Shown here one piece after another: positions 47,401 through 55,923 of a stretch of 64,000 bases of DNA (positions are counted from its first letter, which is position 1; every line of letters begins with the position of its first letter). Source of the stretch: Blastocladiella emersonii ATCC 22665 (lineage: Eukaryota > Blastocladiomycota > Blastocladiomycetes > Blastocladiales > Blastocladiaceae); NCBI GenBank assembly GCA_025594325.1, contig JANHCV010000004.1, forward strand, positions 1 to 64,000, given 5' to 3'. Under the pieces are notes generated by a model that saw only the letters and a program-made list of their open reading frames with translations, had not been told where the DNA came from and did no database searches. Position numbers and translations under genes: made by a program.

Positions 47401-48014
47401 ACGCAGCGACCACTCCAACCCCGGCAAGCGCGGACGCGAGCGGCGGGATCGAGTACCGGAGCACGCTGACGGCCAAGGCGCGAGTAGGCAGCCGACCCGG
47501 CGGGCCTATCATCCTGGGCAACGTGAAGCTCGAGGACGCGCGTGCGCAGCTCGCGACGGGCCTGCAGCTCCGCACGGACATCTACAGCCACACGATGGAC
47601 GAGCTCGAGGCGCTCGCCGAGCAGCAGCGCGAGCAGAAGCAGTGGGAGCGCAAGCGGATCCAGATCCTCGACTCGATTGCGCGCACCAAGACGGACAACC
47701 CGCGCGCGTCGTGGGTCGACTACCTCGTCGACCGACGCCAGCGGCTGTTCTCGAACGCGAGTGCGACGGCGAGCACGCCCTCGGGATCCAAGTCCAGCAA
47801 AGGTGCCGGCAGCAAGGGCACGGTCACGGCCACAGCAAGCGCGCACAAGGTGTTGTTCAGCGACCCGTTCACGGAAGCAGCCATCGCCATGGCCAAGTCC
47901 AACCCGACGGCCGAGGCGCGCGCGCTCCTTGACAACCGGCCACGGTGGAGCGCTGGCGGCCGAGTACGGCCAGCATCGGCTGTCTCTGCCGCGCCAGGCC
48001 GCGGAGGTTCGTGA
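44458..48014 (+). CDS. Cyclic-nucleotide-binding protein, 1130 aa, no catalytic domain
   Basis: Four exons: 44458-46413, 46464-46571, 46628-46747 and 46806-48014; phases close to 1130 aa. The first about 600 residues are Ser/Pro/Arg-rich and disordered. A helical lead-in (LYQRCRPEITNLLLYDYKKV) precedes a cyclic-nucleotide-binding domain: NTWVFRQGDVGQAWYVILSG, then the phosphate-binding cassette FGELALISDKPRSAT with the conserved Glu and Arg that contact cAMP/cGMP. A second CNB-like half (PFDSWSENAVRAV, EGDLIISEGSPTTFTYLVKEG) lacks a complete cassette. The C-terminus is low complexity with a helical block (DELEALAEQQREQKQWERKR). There is no kinase, GEF or channel segment, so it looks like a sensor or scaffold. 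The introns are short (50, 56 and 58 nt). Confidence 0.85.
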
Positions 48015-48201
48015 GAAGTGGAAAGCTGTGAGACGGCGGCGACGCGAGTGGAATGGTCAACCAGTGTATTAACCGTGGTTGCCGGAGGGGCTTGGAATGA
48101 CGGAAGGTGTGGTAGGAATGTCGGCAACGGTACAGCAAATGAGGGCAGAATCCAGAAGCGAGGTGTGCTCGGAAATGCCGACGTTACAAGGGCGAGCGGG
48201 C

Positions 48202-48512
48202 TCACGCATCGTCCTGCTCGCGGCGCTTGAGCTCGGCAATCTTCATACGGCGCACGTACCTGAGCGGGGGCGAGCGGGTGGGGTAGAATGTGAGTGGAGC
48301 TCGGCCGAAGGTGGCGGTGATCGTGCGAGCGGAGAGGATACGCACTCGCGGTACTGGCACTCCTCGTAGCCGTGGCGCTCGTCTCCGCACTTCCATGGGG
48401 CGAAGAGGTTCTCGCGGCGGCACTTCTCGAGTGGGATCCACAGGTGGGCGCAGTAGTCGCGGTAGATGCGCGGGACGCGAGCGTCGGCCATCTCCTTTTG
48501 CGTCACCTTCAT
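48202..48512 (-). CDS. NDUFB7: NADH:ubiquinone oxidoreductase subunit NDUFB7 (B18)
   Basis: Accessory subunit of mitochondrial complex I on the intermembrane-space side, with a twin CX9C fold. Two exons: 48346-48512 and 48202-48259; 74 aa if the ATG at 48512 is used. The family block is intact: KEMADARVPRIYRDYCAHLW, EKCRRENLF, WKCGDERHGYEECQY, with four Cys in CX9C spacing. The splice joins CGC-GA to G-TAC to give REYVRRMK, as expected. Family members usually have a longer N-terminus, so an upstream exon may exist. Convergent with the cNMP gene (187 bp between stops). Confidence 0.9.
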
Positions 48513-49277
48513 GGCTACACAAAGCGGGGCACGGGAGCCGAGGTCAGGACCGCAGTAGGACAACGGGTTGAGGCGTGCGAGCTCCCTGGCTAACCCGCCC
48601 CACGGGCCGTCCACACCCAAACTACCCGCGTATAGAACGGCCAGGATCACGTCTGGTGATGGCATGGCCAGCGGGAGGGCGGAGAGAGTCCAGCCTTCCA
48701 GCCCAAGGTGCCCGCCGGGCACTTGCGGCGATTCGCCTCAGGCTGACGGGTACTTGGGCCGGAGCAGAGACGGTCGGGGTGGGCCGTGGCAGGCATGCCG
48801 TGGAGGCGGGACCAGGGCGCATGGCACACGGGCGGGGGCACGAGCTGGGCCGCACCAGGCGGGGCCACGGTCACGTCGCTCACGTCGAGGGTCATGGTGG
48901 CGAGGGCGGCTGGATCCGTTGCGGCAAGTTTCGTTGCGTGGAGCTGCGTCGCAGTCGGCGAGGAGTGCGTCCGAGAGCGCTGGCGCCGCGCGGATCGGAA
49001 GAGCAGCTCTCCACAACGAGCGGCGGCGTCGGTGGACATCATGTGAGCGGGCCGCTCGCCGCGTCGGCCGCCGCGTCGGCTGCTGGTCGGCGGGTCGGCT
49101 CTCCCGCTCTCCCTCAACCGGGCGCACGTATCGTGCTATCGATCATCATGTGAGACACATGTATCTCCGGCGAACCACACCGATGGGCGCTCACTGCTTC
49201 GCCTGCGCGGCCGCCTCCGCGACCACCACCGCGCCCTGCTCGCAGCGCTGCTCGCAGCGGCTCGAGACGCGGGCTTC
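48513..49277. other. 765 bp with no supportable gene
   Basis: Lies between NDUFB7 and the TM9SF remnant. Frames on both strands are GC-driven. The lumenal N-terminal domain expected upstream of a TM9SF gene was looked for here in the plus frames and not found. The NDUFB7 promoter and perhaps an upstream NDUFB7 exon should be within the first few hundred bases. Confidence 0.4.
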
Positions 49278-49505
49278 GTCGAGCCCCGCTTCCACCAGCT
49301 CTTGCTCGCTGAATCGCTCCCGCTGCTGCTCGCCTTCCTCGTCGCCCTCGTCGTCGCCACCGTGGTCCGCTCGCTGCGTCGCGATTTCGCCCGCTATGAC
49401 GTCGGCGTGTTTGCCATGAACCGCGACCTGCTCGACAGCTACGACGCCGGGTGGCGCCAGGTCCACGCTGACGTGTTCCGCGCCCCACCGGTCGGCCGCG
49501 GCGCG
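49278..49505 (+). pseudogene. TM9SF (nonaspanin) 5' fragment, interrupted
   Basis: One frame reads RFHQLLLAESLPLLLAFLV, a membrane helix, then VVRSLRRDFARYDVGVFAMN and GWRQVHADVFRAPP. TM9SF proteins have a helix followed by R-x-LRRD-x-ARYN and then GWKLVHGDVFRPP. The family's large lumenal domain is absent upstream. Similarity stops just after DVFR; the inverted-repeat arm begins at 49506, and the next TM9SF residues reappear at 51441. This is therefore the left part of a gene split by the insertion. Confidence 0.75.
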
Positions 49506-49600
49506 GGGCGGCCGGGCCGACACGTTGCGGCGCTGATCATGCAGGCAAGCGACCCGGCAAGTGGCGAGCCGTGACCGGGCGTGCGGCCCGTGTGCCGCGG

Positions 49601-49709
49601 CGACCGGGGCGGCGACCGGGGCGGCGGCGGGCGCGGCGGCGGGCGCGGCGGCGGGCGCGGCGGCGGGCGCGGCGGCGGGCGCGGCGGCGGGCGCGGCGGC
49701 GGGCGCGGT
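49601..49709. repeat. GC minisatellite (12-bp GGCGGGCGCGGC unit) in the left arm
   Basis: About seven to eight tandem units with a GACCGGGGCGGC variant at the start. The matching right-arm site (60508-60544) has only about three units. The copy-number difference contributes about 75 bp of the arm length difference. Confidence 0.85.
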
Positions 49710-50226
49710 GTCTGGAGCCAAGCGGGCGGCCCTCGCGCGCGAGGCACCGCGGGCGAGAGAACAAGGCCCCGTCGTCGCGCGTCGGCGTGTTCGCGCGGCA
49801 GGACACGGCCGTTTCAGCAGGCGGCCGACAAAGGGCGAGCGCGAGCGCGACCGCGGGCGCGGCGCGGCGGACCGGGATCGACGGGCAAGGCGGGGCGGGG
49901 CGCGGTGCGCTCCATGAGGTGAGGGGGATGTGCGCGGGGCCGATGCGCTGCGTGGCGCGTCGGGCAGAGACGGACGAAGGCGACGGCGAAGCGCGGACGA
50001 AGCGGCCGCCACACGACGGCGCGCGGACGCGCAGACGCGCGCACGGCGCCACTCTGCGCGCGCCAGGCACCCCCGCCAATATGGGGCGCGCTCTGACACG
50101 CTTCCCTCCCTCCACGGGCAGCACCGCGCACCCGCGCGACGCGCGCCCCGGACCCGCACGCACACGCGCACCCGCACCCGCACCCGCCCTCACGCTCGCC
50201 CGCCGCCCTCGCGGCCCGCCCCTCCC

Positions 50227-50234
50227 TATATATA
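50227..50234 (+). promoter_or_regulatory. TATA element (TATATATA) in the left arm
   Basis: TATATATA stands alone in very GC-rich sequence, 124 bp before the ATG at 50358. It is duplicated exactly in the right arm (59981-59988), upstream of the intact gene. It is the only clear TATA box noticed in the window. Confidence 0.65.
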
Positions 50235-50357
50235 CTCGCCCGCCGCGCCCGCTCTCTCTCCGATTCGCCACCACCCGCACCACCGCTCCACCACCTCCGT
50301 CCGATCGCGTCCACCATCATCACCCGCTCCATCATCCACCAGCGACTCCCGTAAACC

Positions 50358-50589
50358 ATGGCCATGCCCTCGACCACCGCCGCGACGCTCGCCGCCAGCG
50401 AGGCCGCCATCGACCGGTTCCTGGCCATCACCCAGCAGGGCCGCTCGGTCCCGCCCGCCATCCCGCGCCGCCCCGCCCCGTGCCTGGTGTGCGACGCGTC
50501 CGCGTCCGCATCCGCATCGGCGTCGTCTGGGCTCGACCGCTCCGAGGGCGCCGCGCCCGCGCCCGGGCCCGACCACTCGCACGACGACC

Positions 50590-50630
<41 letters not shown>

Positions 50631-52533
50631 GACGACGAGGACGTGTACTGCGACGGCATCATGGCCATCCAGCGCATCGTCGAGGCCAAGCTCTACCGCT
50701 TCTGCCCCATCTCGCCGCACATGACCATGGAGGTACGTCCGTCGCGATCTGCTCCTCTCCTCTCCTCTCCTCTCCTCTCCTCTCCTCTCCTCTCCTCTCC
50801 TCTCCTCTCCTCTCCTCTCCTCTCCTCTCCTCTCCTCTCCGTCACATTGCCCTCTGCTCGCCCTTGTCCCTCGCCCCCCTTGTCCGCGACCTCGCCCCGT
50901 GAAACACGCCGCCCGACGCCGCCGCCGCCGCCGCCACTCGGCCTTGGCGCTCGTCTGGCCCTGGCTCCGCTTGCAAACCGCGTCGACGCCAACGCGCACC
51001 ACCGCTCATTGGCCAGCCGAGTGCCCTTGTTCCTGTTCCTGTTCCTCGGCGACCTCGGCCCGCGTGATTCTGATCCTCGCTGCACCCATCGTCCCTCCCC
51101 TCCGTCACGCGTTGAACGTTGAACGATCACTCACACCAACACCCTCCGCGCCCGCCGCGCCCGCCGCGCTGCAGTCCTACTTCCGCCACCGCTTCGCCCT
51201 CTCGCGTGCCCAGGTCTACCGCCACCTCAACTGCGCCACCGTCATCGCCGACCTGCTCGCCTGCCCGCCCGACGCTGGCCTCATCCTGCGCCCGCTCCCA
51301 CTGCGCCAGCGCGTCGCCAAGGCCCTCAAGGACCTCGCCACCACTCCCACAGCCCGCCAGCAGCTGTGGGCCGCCGTCCTCGCACAGCAGCCCTACGACA
51401 TCGAGGTCACCTCCACCGACGTGTTCCGCGCCGGCGCCGCTCACCGACCTCCTCGCCGCGTGCCTCGGCAGCGGCGCCCAGCTCGCCACCCTCGCCGTCG
51501 CCATGATCGCCTACTCGGCTGCCGACGCTGCGTACAAGGAGGTCGCCGATGGCGTCACCGCCGCCGGCTTCACCTACGCCGTCACGAGCGGCGTCAACGG
51601 CCCGTCAGCGCCGCATACTGCGCGCGGTATGTCGGCGGGTCGGGCACCGGCGGGAGCGGCGCGCGGCGGCAGTGGTGGGTGCGCCAGGCCCTGCTGAGCG
51701 AGGCACTCGTCCCGGCCGCGAGCTGCGCCGTGTTCTTTGCCGTCAACCTCATGGCCATCGCGACGCACTCGGCGCGCGCCATCCCGTTCGCGTACATGGT
51801 CAGCCTCGCCGCCATTTTCGTGCTCCTCGTCGTCCCGCTGACCGTGATCGGCGCCGCCGTCGGCCTACACTATCTCAGCGGCGCGCGCGTGTCGCTGTCG
51901 ATGCTGGGCGCGTCGTCAACCACGCTCGCGGGCATGGCGGGCGCCGCCATGGCCGGGTTCCCATGCCGCGTCAACCCGATCCCGCGGCCGATCCCAGACC
52001 GCACCTGGCACACGCACCCGTGGGTGCTGGTCCTGGCGGGCGGCGTGCTGCCGTTCGCGAGCATCTTCATCGAGCAGTACTTCCTCCTCACGGCCGTGTT
52101 CGGGTACCGCGGGCGGCGCCGCCTACTACTCCATCTACGGGCGGCTCGCCCTCGCGCTCGTCCTGGTCCTCGCCTCGTGCGCGTGCTGCTCGACCGTCGT
52201 CGCGTACGTCCTGCTCAACGCCGAGGACCACCGCTGGCGCTGGGCCAGCTTCTGTGCGTCCGCGTCCGCGTCCGCGTCCGCGTCCACGGCAGCGTACATG
52301 TTCGTGTACGCGGCGTACTACTACGCGTTCAAGTCGCAGATGCACGGCCTGTTCAGACCGTCCTCTACTTTGGATACACGCTCGCCGCGTGCGGGTGCAT
52401 GGCCGTCCTGCTCGGGACCGTGGGCCACCTCGCGGCCATGGCGTTTGTCCTCAAGCTGTACCGAAAATACAAACCGGACAGTGATTGCCCAGCCGTTGAG
52501 GAGGGTAAGGAAAGCGAGCGAGCGAGCTGCTGA
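50358..52533 (+). CDS. Chimeric open frame: duplicated 5' gene half fused to TM9SF membrane segments
   Basis: Exon 1 (50358-50732, 125 codons) and exon 2 (51175-52533) join through a GTACGT...GCTGCAG intron to give a stop-free 577-aa frame. Residues 1-213 are identical to the intact gene at 57673-59857, including SYFRHRFALSRAQVYRHLN. After the junction at 51440 the frame runs about 54 residues out of the TM9SF frame, then enters it at 51604 (ALLSEALVPAASCAVFFAVN, IEQYFLLTAVFGY), leaves it after 52110 and returns at 52354 (QTVLYFGYTLAACGCMAVLL). If expressed from the duplicated promoter it would be a membrane-anchored fusion. It may equally be an unexpressed accident held open by high GC. Confidence 0.45.
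50752..50840. repeat. TCCTC pentanucleotide microsatellite in the intron (left arm)
   Basis: About 17-18 perfect TCCTC units just inside the 5' end of the intron, 20 bp after the GTACGT donor. The right-arm counterpart (59405-59463) is about 30 bp (six units) shorter. Confidence 0.92.
51441..52533 (+). pseudogene. TM9SF (nonaspanin) 3' fragment with three frame breaks
   Basis: Resumes the gene left at 49505. LTDLLAACLGSGAQLATLAV matches the helix after DVFRPP in TM9SF, and VSAAYCARYVGG, ALLSEALVPAASCAVFFAVN, ASIFIEQYFLLTAVFGY, LLNAEDHRWRWASFCAS and QTVLYFGYTLAACGCMAVLL follow in family order, ending KLYRKYKPDSD. Three shifts are needed: near 51600 (frame change before GTCAGCGCC), at 52111-52120 (one extra base in CGGGCGGCGCC) and at 52354 (one missing C in TTCAGACC). 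Large neighbouring genes have no such errors, which argues for real decay. Confidence 0.8.
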
Positions 52534-52540
52534 GGGCACG

Positions 52541-52699
52541 CGACTGAAACGAAAGGCTCCCAGTGGGAGGGAGCATGAAGCCGAGTGCAAGAGTCGCGAA
52601 CAGGCTGGATCGGTGAAAGTCTAATGTATTGGTCTGAGTGAGGAGGGGAGGAGGGAGACGCGCGGCCGGGATGACAAGCCGAACCGCGTGCCTTGCGGA
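52541..52699. other. Short gap after the TM9SF remnant
   Basis: No gene seen. Leads into the tandem repeat array that follows. Confidence 0.3.
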
Positions 52700-53115
52700 G
52701 GACGAGGAAGCCGACCGGGACGGGTCCTGCATGCGCTGTGGCCGCGCGACACGCCCACCCCACGTCAAACTCGACGCGGCGACCGAGGTCGGTCGCGGAG
52801 CGCGGGGTGGGCGAGTCGTATACGCGAGCGGATGGCGACACGGTCTTGTCGATGCCGACGGTTACCCGAGGTGCGTGAACCATGGTCGCGCGACAGGCCC
52901 GCCCCACGTTGAACTCGACGCGGCGACCGAAGCCGGCCGCGGAGCGCGGGGTGGGCGAGCCGTATACGCGAGCGGATGCCGACGCGGACTTGAGCTTGTT
53001 GACGAGGACCGGAGCTGCATTGCACTGTGGTCGCGCGACACGCCCACCCCACGTTGAACTCGACGCGGCGACCGAAGCCGGCCGCGGAGCGTAGGGCGAA
53101 CGAGTCGTGCACGCG
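52700..53115. repeat. Tandem direct repeat, about 145-bp unit, three copies
   Basis: Core CGCGCGACACGCCCACCCC (variants) starts at about 52742, 52886 and 53031, each followed by AACTCGACGCGGCGACCGA, then GGTCGCGGAGCG or GGCCGCGGAGCG, and TACGCGAGCGGATG. Period 144-145 bp with a few percent divergence. The block before unit 1 (GACGGGTCCTGCATGCGCTGTGG) resembles the one before unit 3, so the unit includes about 40 bp upstream. It is not clearly coding on either strand. Confidence 0.88.
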
Positions 53116-53345
53116 GGCGCATGGCGATGCGGGGCTGATGTTCTGGTGGTGGTCGGCGAGGCCGTCGAGAGGGTACGAGCGGAGGAGAGAGAGGTAAAGT
53201 TGTCGTGAGGGTTGTTGTTGGTGGTGGCAAAGGGTGATAGAAGTTGGTGGGAGGGGCGGGAGGAACGGGTGCTGGCCGGCGCGGGCCAGCCGAGCGCGAG
53301 GTCGAGGGTCCCGTACTTGGCCTGGCCTCGTCGGGGTCGTTATCC
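53116..53345. other. Spacer after the tandem repeats
   Basis: About 230 bp holding the 3' end of the next minus-strand gene. No feature recognised apart from GA- and GT-rich patches near 53180-53230. Confidence 0.3.
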
Positions 53346-55923
53346 TCAGCGGCCAAAGCCGGGGGCGGCAGCGCCCGAGTTCATGCGGCGCAGCTTACCG
53401 TTGGCAATGAGCTTCTGGAGGTCCGCCTTGGGCGCCGAAGCTTTCTGCTTGCCCTTGGGCTTGGAGGGGTAGCCGGTGGTCGACTTGTAGCCGTTGGCCG
53501 GCGCCGAGGTGATGGTGAGCGTGATGGTGGAGGTCGGCGGCGAGTACATGCTCATCGGCGCGGACGCGGCCAGCGGCGAGGGCGTGACGGGCAGGAACCG
53601 CGCGGCCGGCACAGGAGCGGGCGTTGGGGGCACCACCCGGCTCCGTTGCACCGCCTTCTGCTTGTGCTGGCGGCGACGAAAGACGAGGTGGGCCGTCGAC
53701 TTGAAGGTGTCCGAGGCCAGCAGCCCGGTCCGGAACCCGGACAGCTTGGAGGACTGGGCGCGGCCGACCTTGTTGCCGCCGCCGAGCGCCGACCGCATCG
53801 CCTTGACCGACTTGCCGAGCAGGTGCTGCTTGCGGATGTCGGCCCAGAGCGCCGCCTTCTTGTCGTTGCGTGACTTGGCCGCGCGCCGCAGCTGGTTCTT
53901 GTTCTCCTTCTTGAGCGGGTAGCTGCGCTTGGGCAGGGCCGGCGCGGCCCACACGGCGGCGACGTGGTCGTCGGCGAGGTCGAGCGACGACTTGATCACG
54001 TAGTCGTCCTCGATCTCCGTCTTGTCCTCCTCGAGCTGGTACTGGGCGGCCTGCGTGTCGGCCACGACATGGAGTGGAGCGGCACATTCTAGGTGGTGGA
54101 GGACGTCAGCTTTGTGCGGGCGAGAGAGTTGGCAGTGAGAAGGCGTAGCGTACCAGCATGGGGAGGGCGGCAGTCGTCAAAAGCGGTCGAGCGGTCGACG
54201 ATGGCCGACGACGTCTTGCGGGTCACCAAGTCAGTCGGGCGGTCGCGCGGGCGCTCGTTAGCGCCGGCAGAACGCGGACCCGTCGTCAGCGCAAAGGAAA
54301 GAGACGAGATCGTGAACGCGGCGTCGCGGGCCGCACGGCGCTGTTCCACAGTTGCGACAACGCAGTACGGCTTGTCGCCGGGGTGATGGCGAGGCCCGCC
54401 GAGGCCGGGACGGGGCGCGCGCGTCGAGCAGGACGGGCGCCGTCTCACGGTGCATGGCGTTGGTCAGCGCGGGCGCGGACTCGAGGACGACAGCCGTACT
54501 ACTGGTCGAGGCCATGGCGGCGACGTCGTACTGCGGGGCGGGCGCGTGCACGACCTCGGGGATCACGGCCGGCGAAGCAGGCGCAGCGACGGCAGGCTCG
54601 GACGGCTCGGCGGCAGGCTCGGACGGCTCGGCGGGCGACACAGTGCCGCGGTACACGACCTCAGGGATCATGGCGGGCGAGGCAGGTGCAGCGACGACGG
54701 GCTCGCACGACTCGGCAGGCGACACAGGGCCAATGACCAGCACTGACTCGAGCGTCTCGGCGTACTCGGCGGGCTGGATGACGGCGGGAGACGTACTGGA
54801 GGTGGTCTCGACGAGGATGGCCGAGTCTGCGCGCACGAGCTTAGGCGCGACGACGGGCGCGAGGGCGGGCACGTCAGCGAGCTGCTCCGTGGCGCGAACC
54901 ACCGAGGGCGACGACAGGACGAGGCTTACGTCGGTCGTGGCGCGCGCGGCGCCGTCAGCAGCGAGCAGCGACTTGGTGGGGGTAGGGACGGCGATCACCG
55001 TGACGGGGGCCGAGGTAGTAGCGCGTTCCAAGGAGCGCGAAGAGGCGGCCGCCGAGGGCGGCGAGTAAGGGGGGAGAGGCGTGGTAGGGGTGGTGGTGTT
55101 GGTAGTCGTCGGTGCCAGCGCCGGCGCCTTGGGCGACGTGGACGAGTGGTACCGGTAGTGGATAAAGTCGCTGGACTTGCCCGAGCGGGTCTCGTCGACC
55201 GTCTCGGCGGGCATCGGAGACATGGTCGACAGGATGGGCGCGCAGACCTCCGGACGCGAGCGGGCCGTAGCCGCGGCGCGGGCAGCGGACTCCAGCGGGA
55301 GGGCAGCGGTCGGGTGCGACGAGACGGGCGGGCCGAGGTAGAACGGGGACGTGGCCTTGGTCTTGGCGGGCACGACAGCGGGCTTGAGCGCGGTCGCGCA
55401 CAGCTTGGCCTCGGTCTCGTACGAGTACGAGTCGACGAAGAGGTCATAGGCGACGTGGTTGACCGAGTCGGTGCGGGCCGTGATCAGGGTGTCGAGGGTG
55501 AGGGCCATGAGGATGACGAGTTGCGGGCCGAGCGTGGTGGCGGCGAAGCAGCGCAGCTTGGACACGTCGTGGCGGAACTCGAGCCACATGGACGTGACCG
55601 AGACGGGCGCGGGGATGGGACAGCCCGAGAAATGGATCTGCAGGTGATGAGAGGGAGAGCAGCGGTCAGCGGAGTACTCGATCCAGCGGTCGGCTGCAGA
55701 GGCGTACCGAGACGGCGTCGATGAAGGTGAGCGTGTTCTTGAGCGCGACGTAGGACGAGAAGGCGGCGACGAGCAGGGTTGGGATGGCCATGACGATGGC
55801 GAGCAGCAGGGGCATGGCCCAGAGGAGGCGGAGGGCGACGTAGCCCGAGACGAGCGCGAGGAAGGCGATGACGAGAAGGTGGCGGACCCGGCCGTCACAG
55901 TTGTTGGCGGTGGGGAGGGACAT
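53346..55923 (-). CDS. Unrecognised membrane protein with long Ala/Pro/Ser-rich region
   Basis: ATG at 55923. Exon 1 encodes two membrane segments (HLLVIAFLALVSGYVALRLL; AIVMAIPTLLVAAFSSYVAL) and ends at a GTACGCC donor. Exon 2 begins at an acceptor CCTGCAG with IHFSGCPIPAPVSVTSMWLE and LGPQLVILMALTL, then a long Pro/Ala/Ser/Thr-rich stretch with imperfect repeats (PAEPSEPA, SPAVIPEVV). A frame change near 54380 is unresolved (short intron or indel). A further intron (GTACGCTACG...CACCTAG, about 54092-54157) leads to a basic C-terminal part (SYPLKKENKNQLRRAAKSRN, KQHLLGKSVKAMRSALGGGN), stop at 53346. The last part could be a separate gene, but the splice phase fits a single one. No family recognised. 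Confidence 0.55.

Larger units (their letters stand above)
49506..51440 (+). repeat. Inverted repeat, left arm (1935 bp), copy of 58805-60634
   Basis: Reads as the reverse complement of 58805-60634. Shared translations are identical over hundreds of residues (frame 49930-50724 equals minus frame 59491-60285). The only differences seen are copy number in two microsatellites, making this arm 105 bp longer. Outer match ends at 49506/60634 and inner match at 51440/58805. It contains promoter, exon 1, intron and 266 nt of exon 2 of the gene at 57673-59857. Confidence 0.93.

Noticed and set aside
52700-53115. CRISPR-like array
   Set aside because: Units are about 145 bp and nearly continuous, with no short repeat/unique spacer pattern, in a eukaryotic context.
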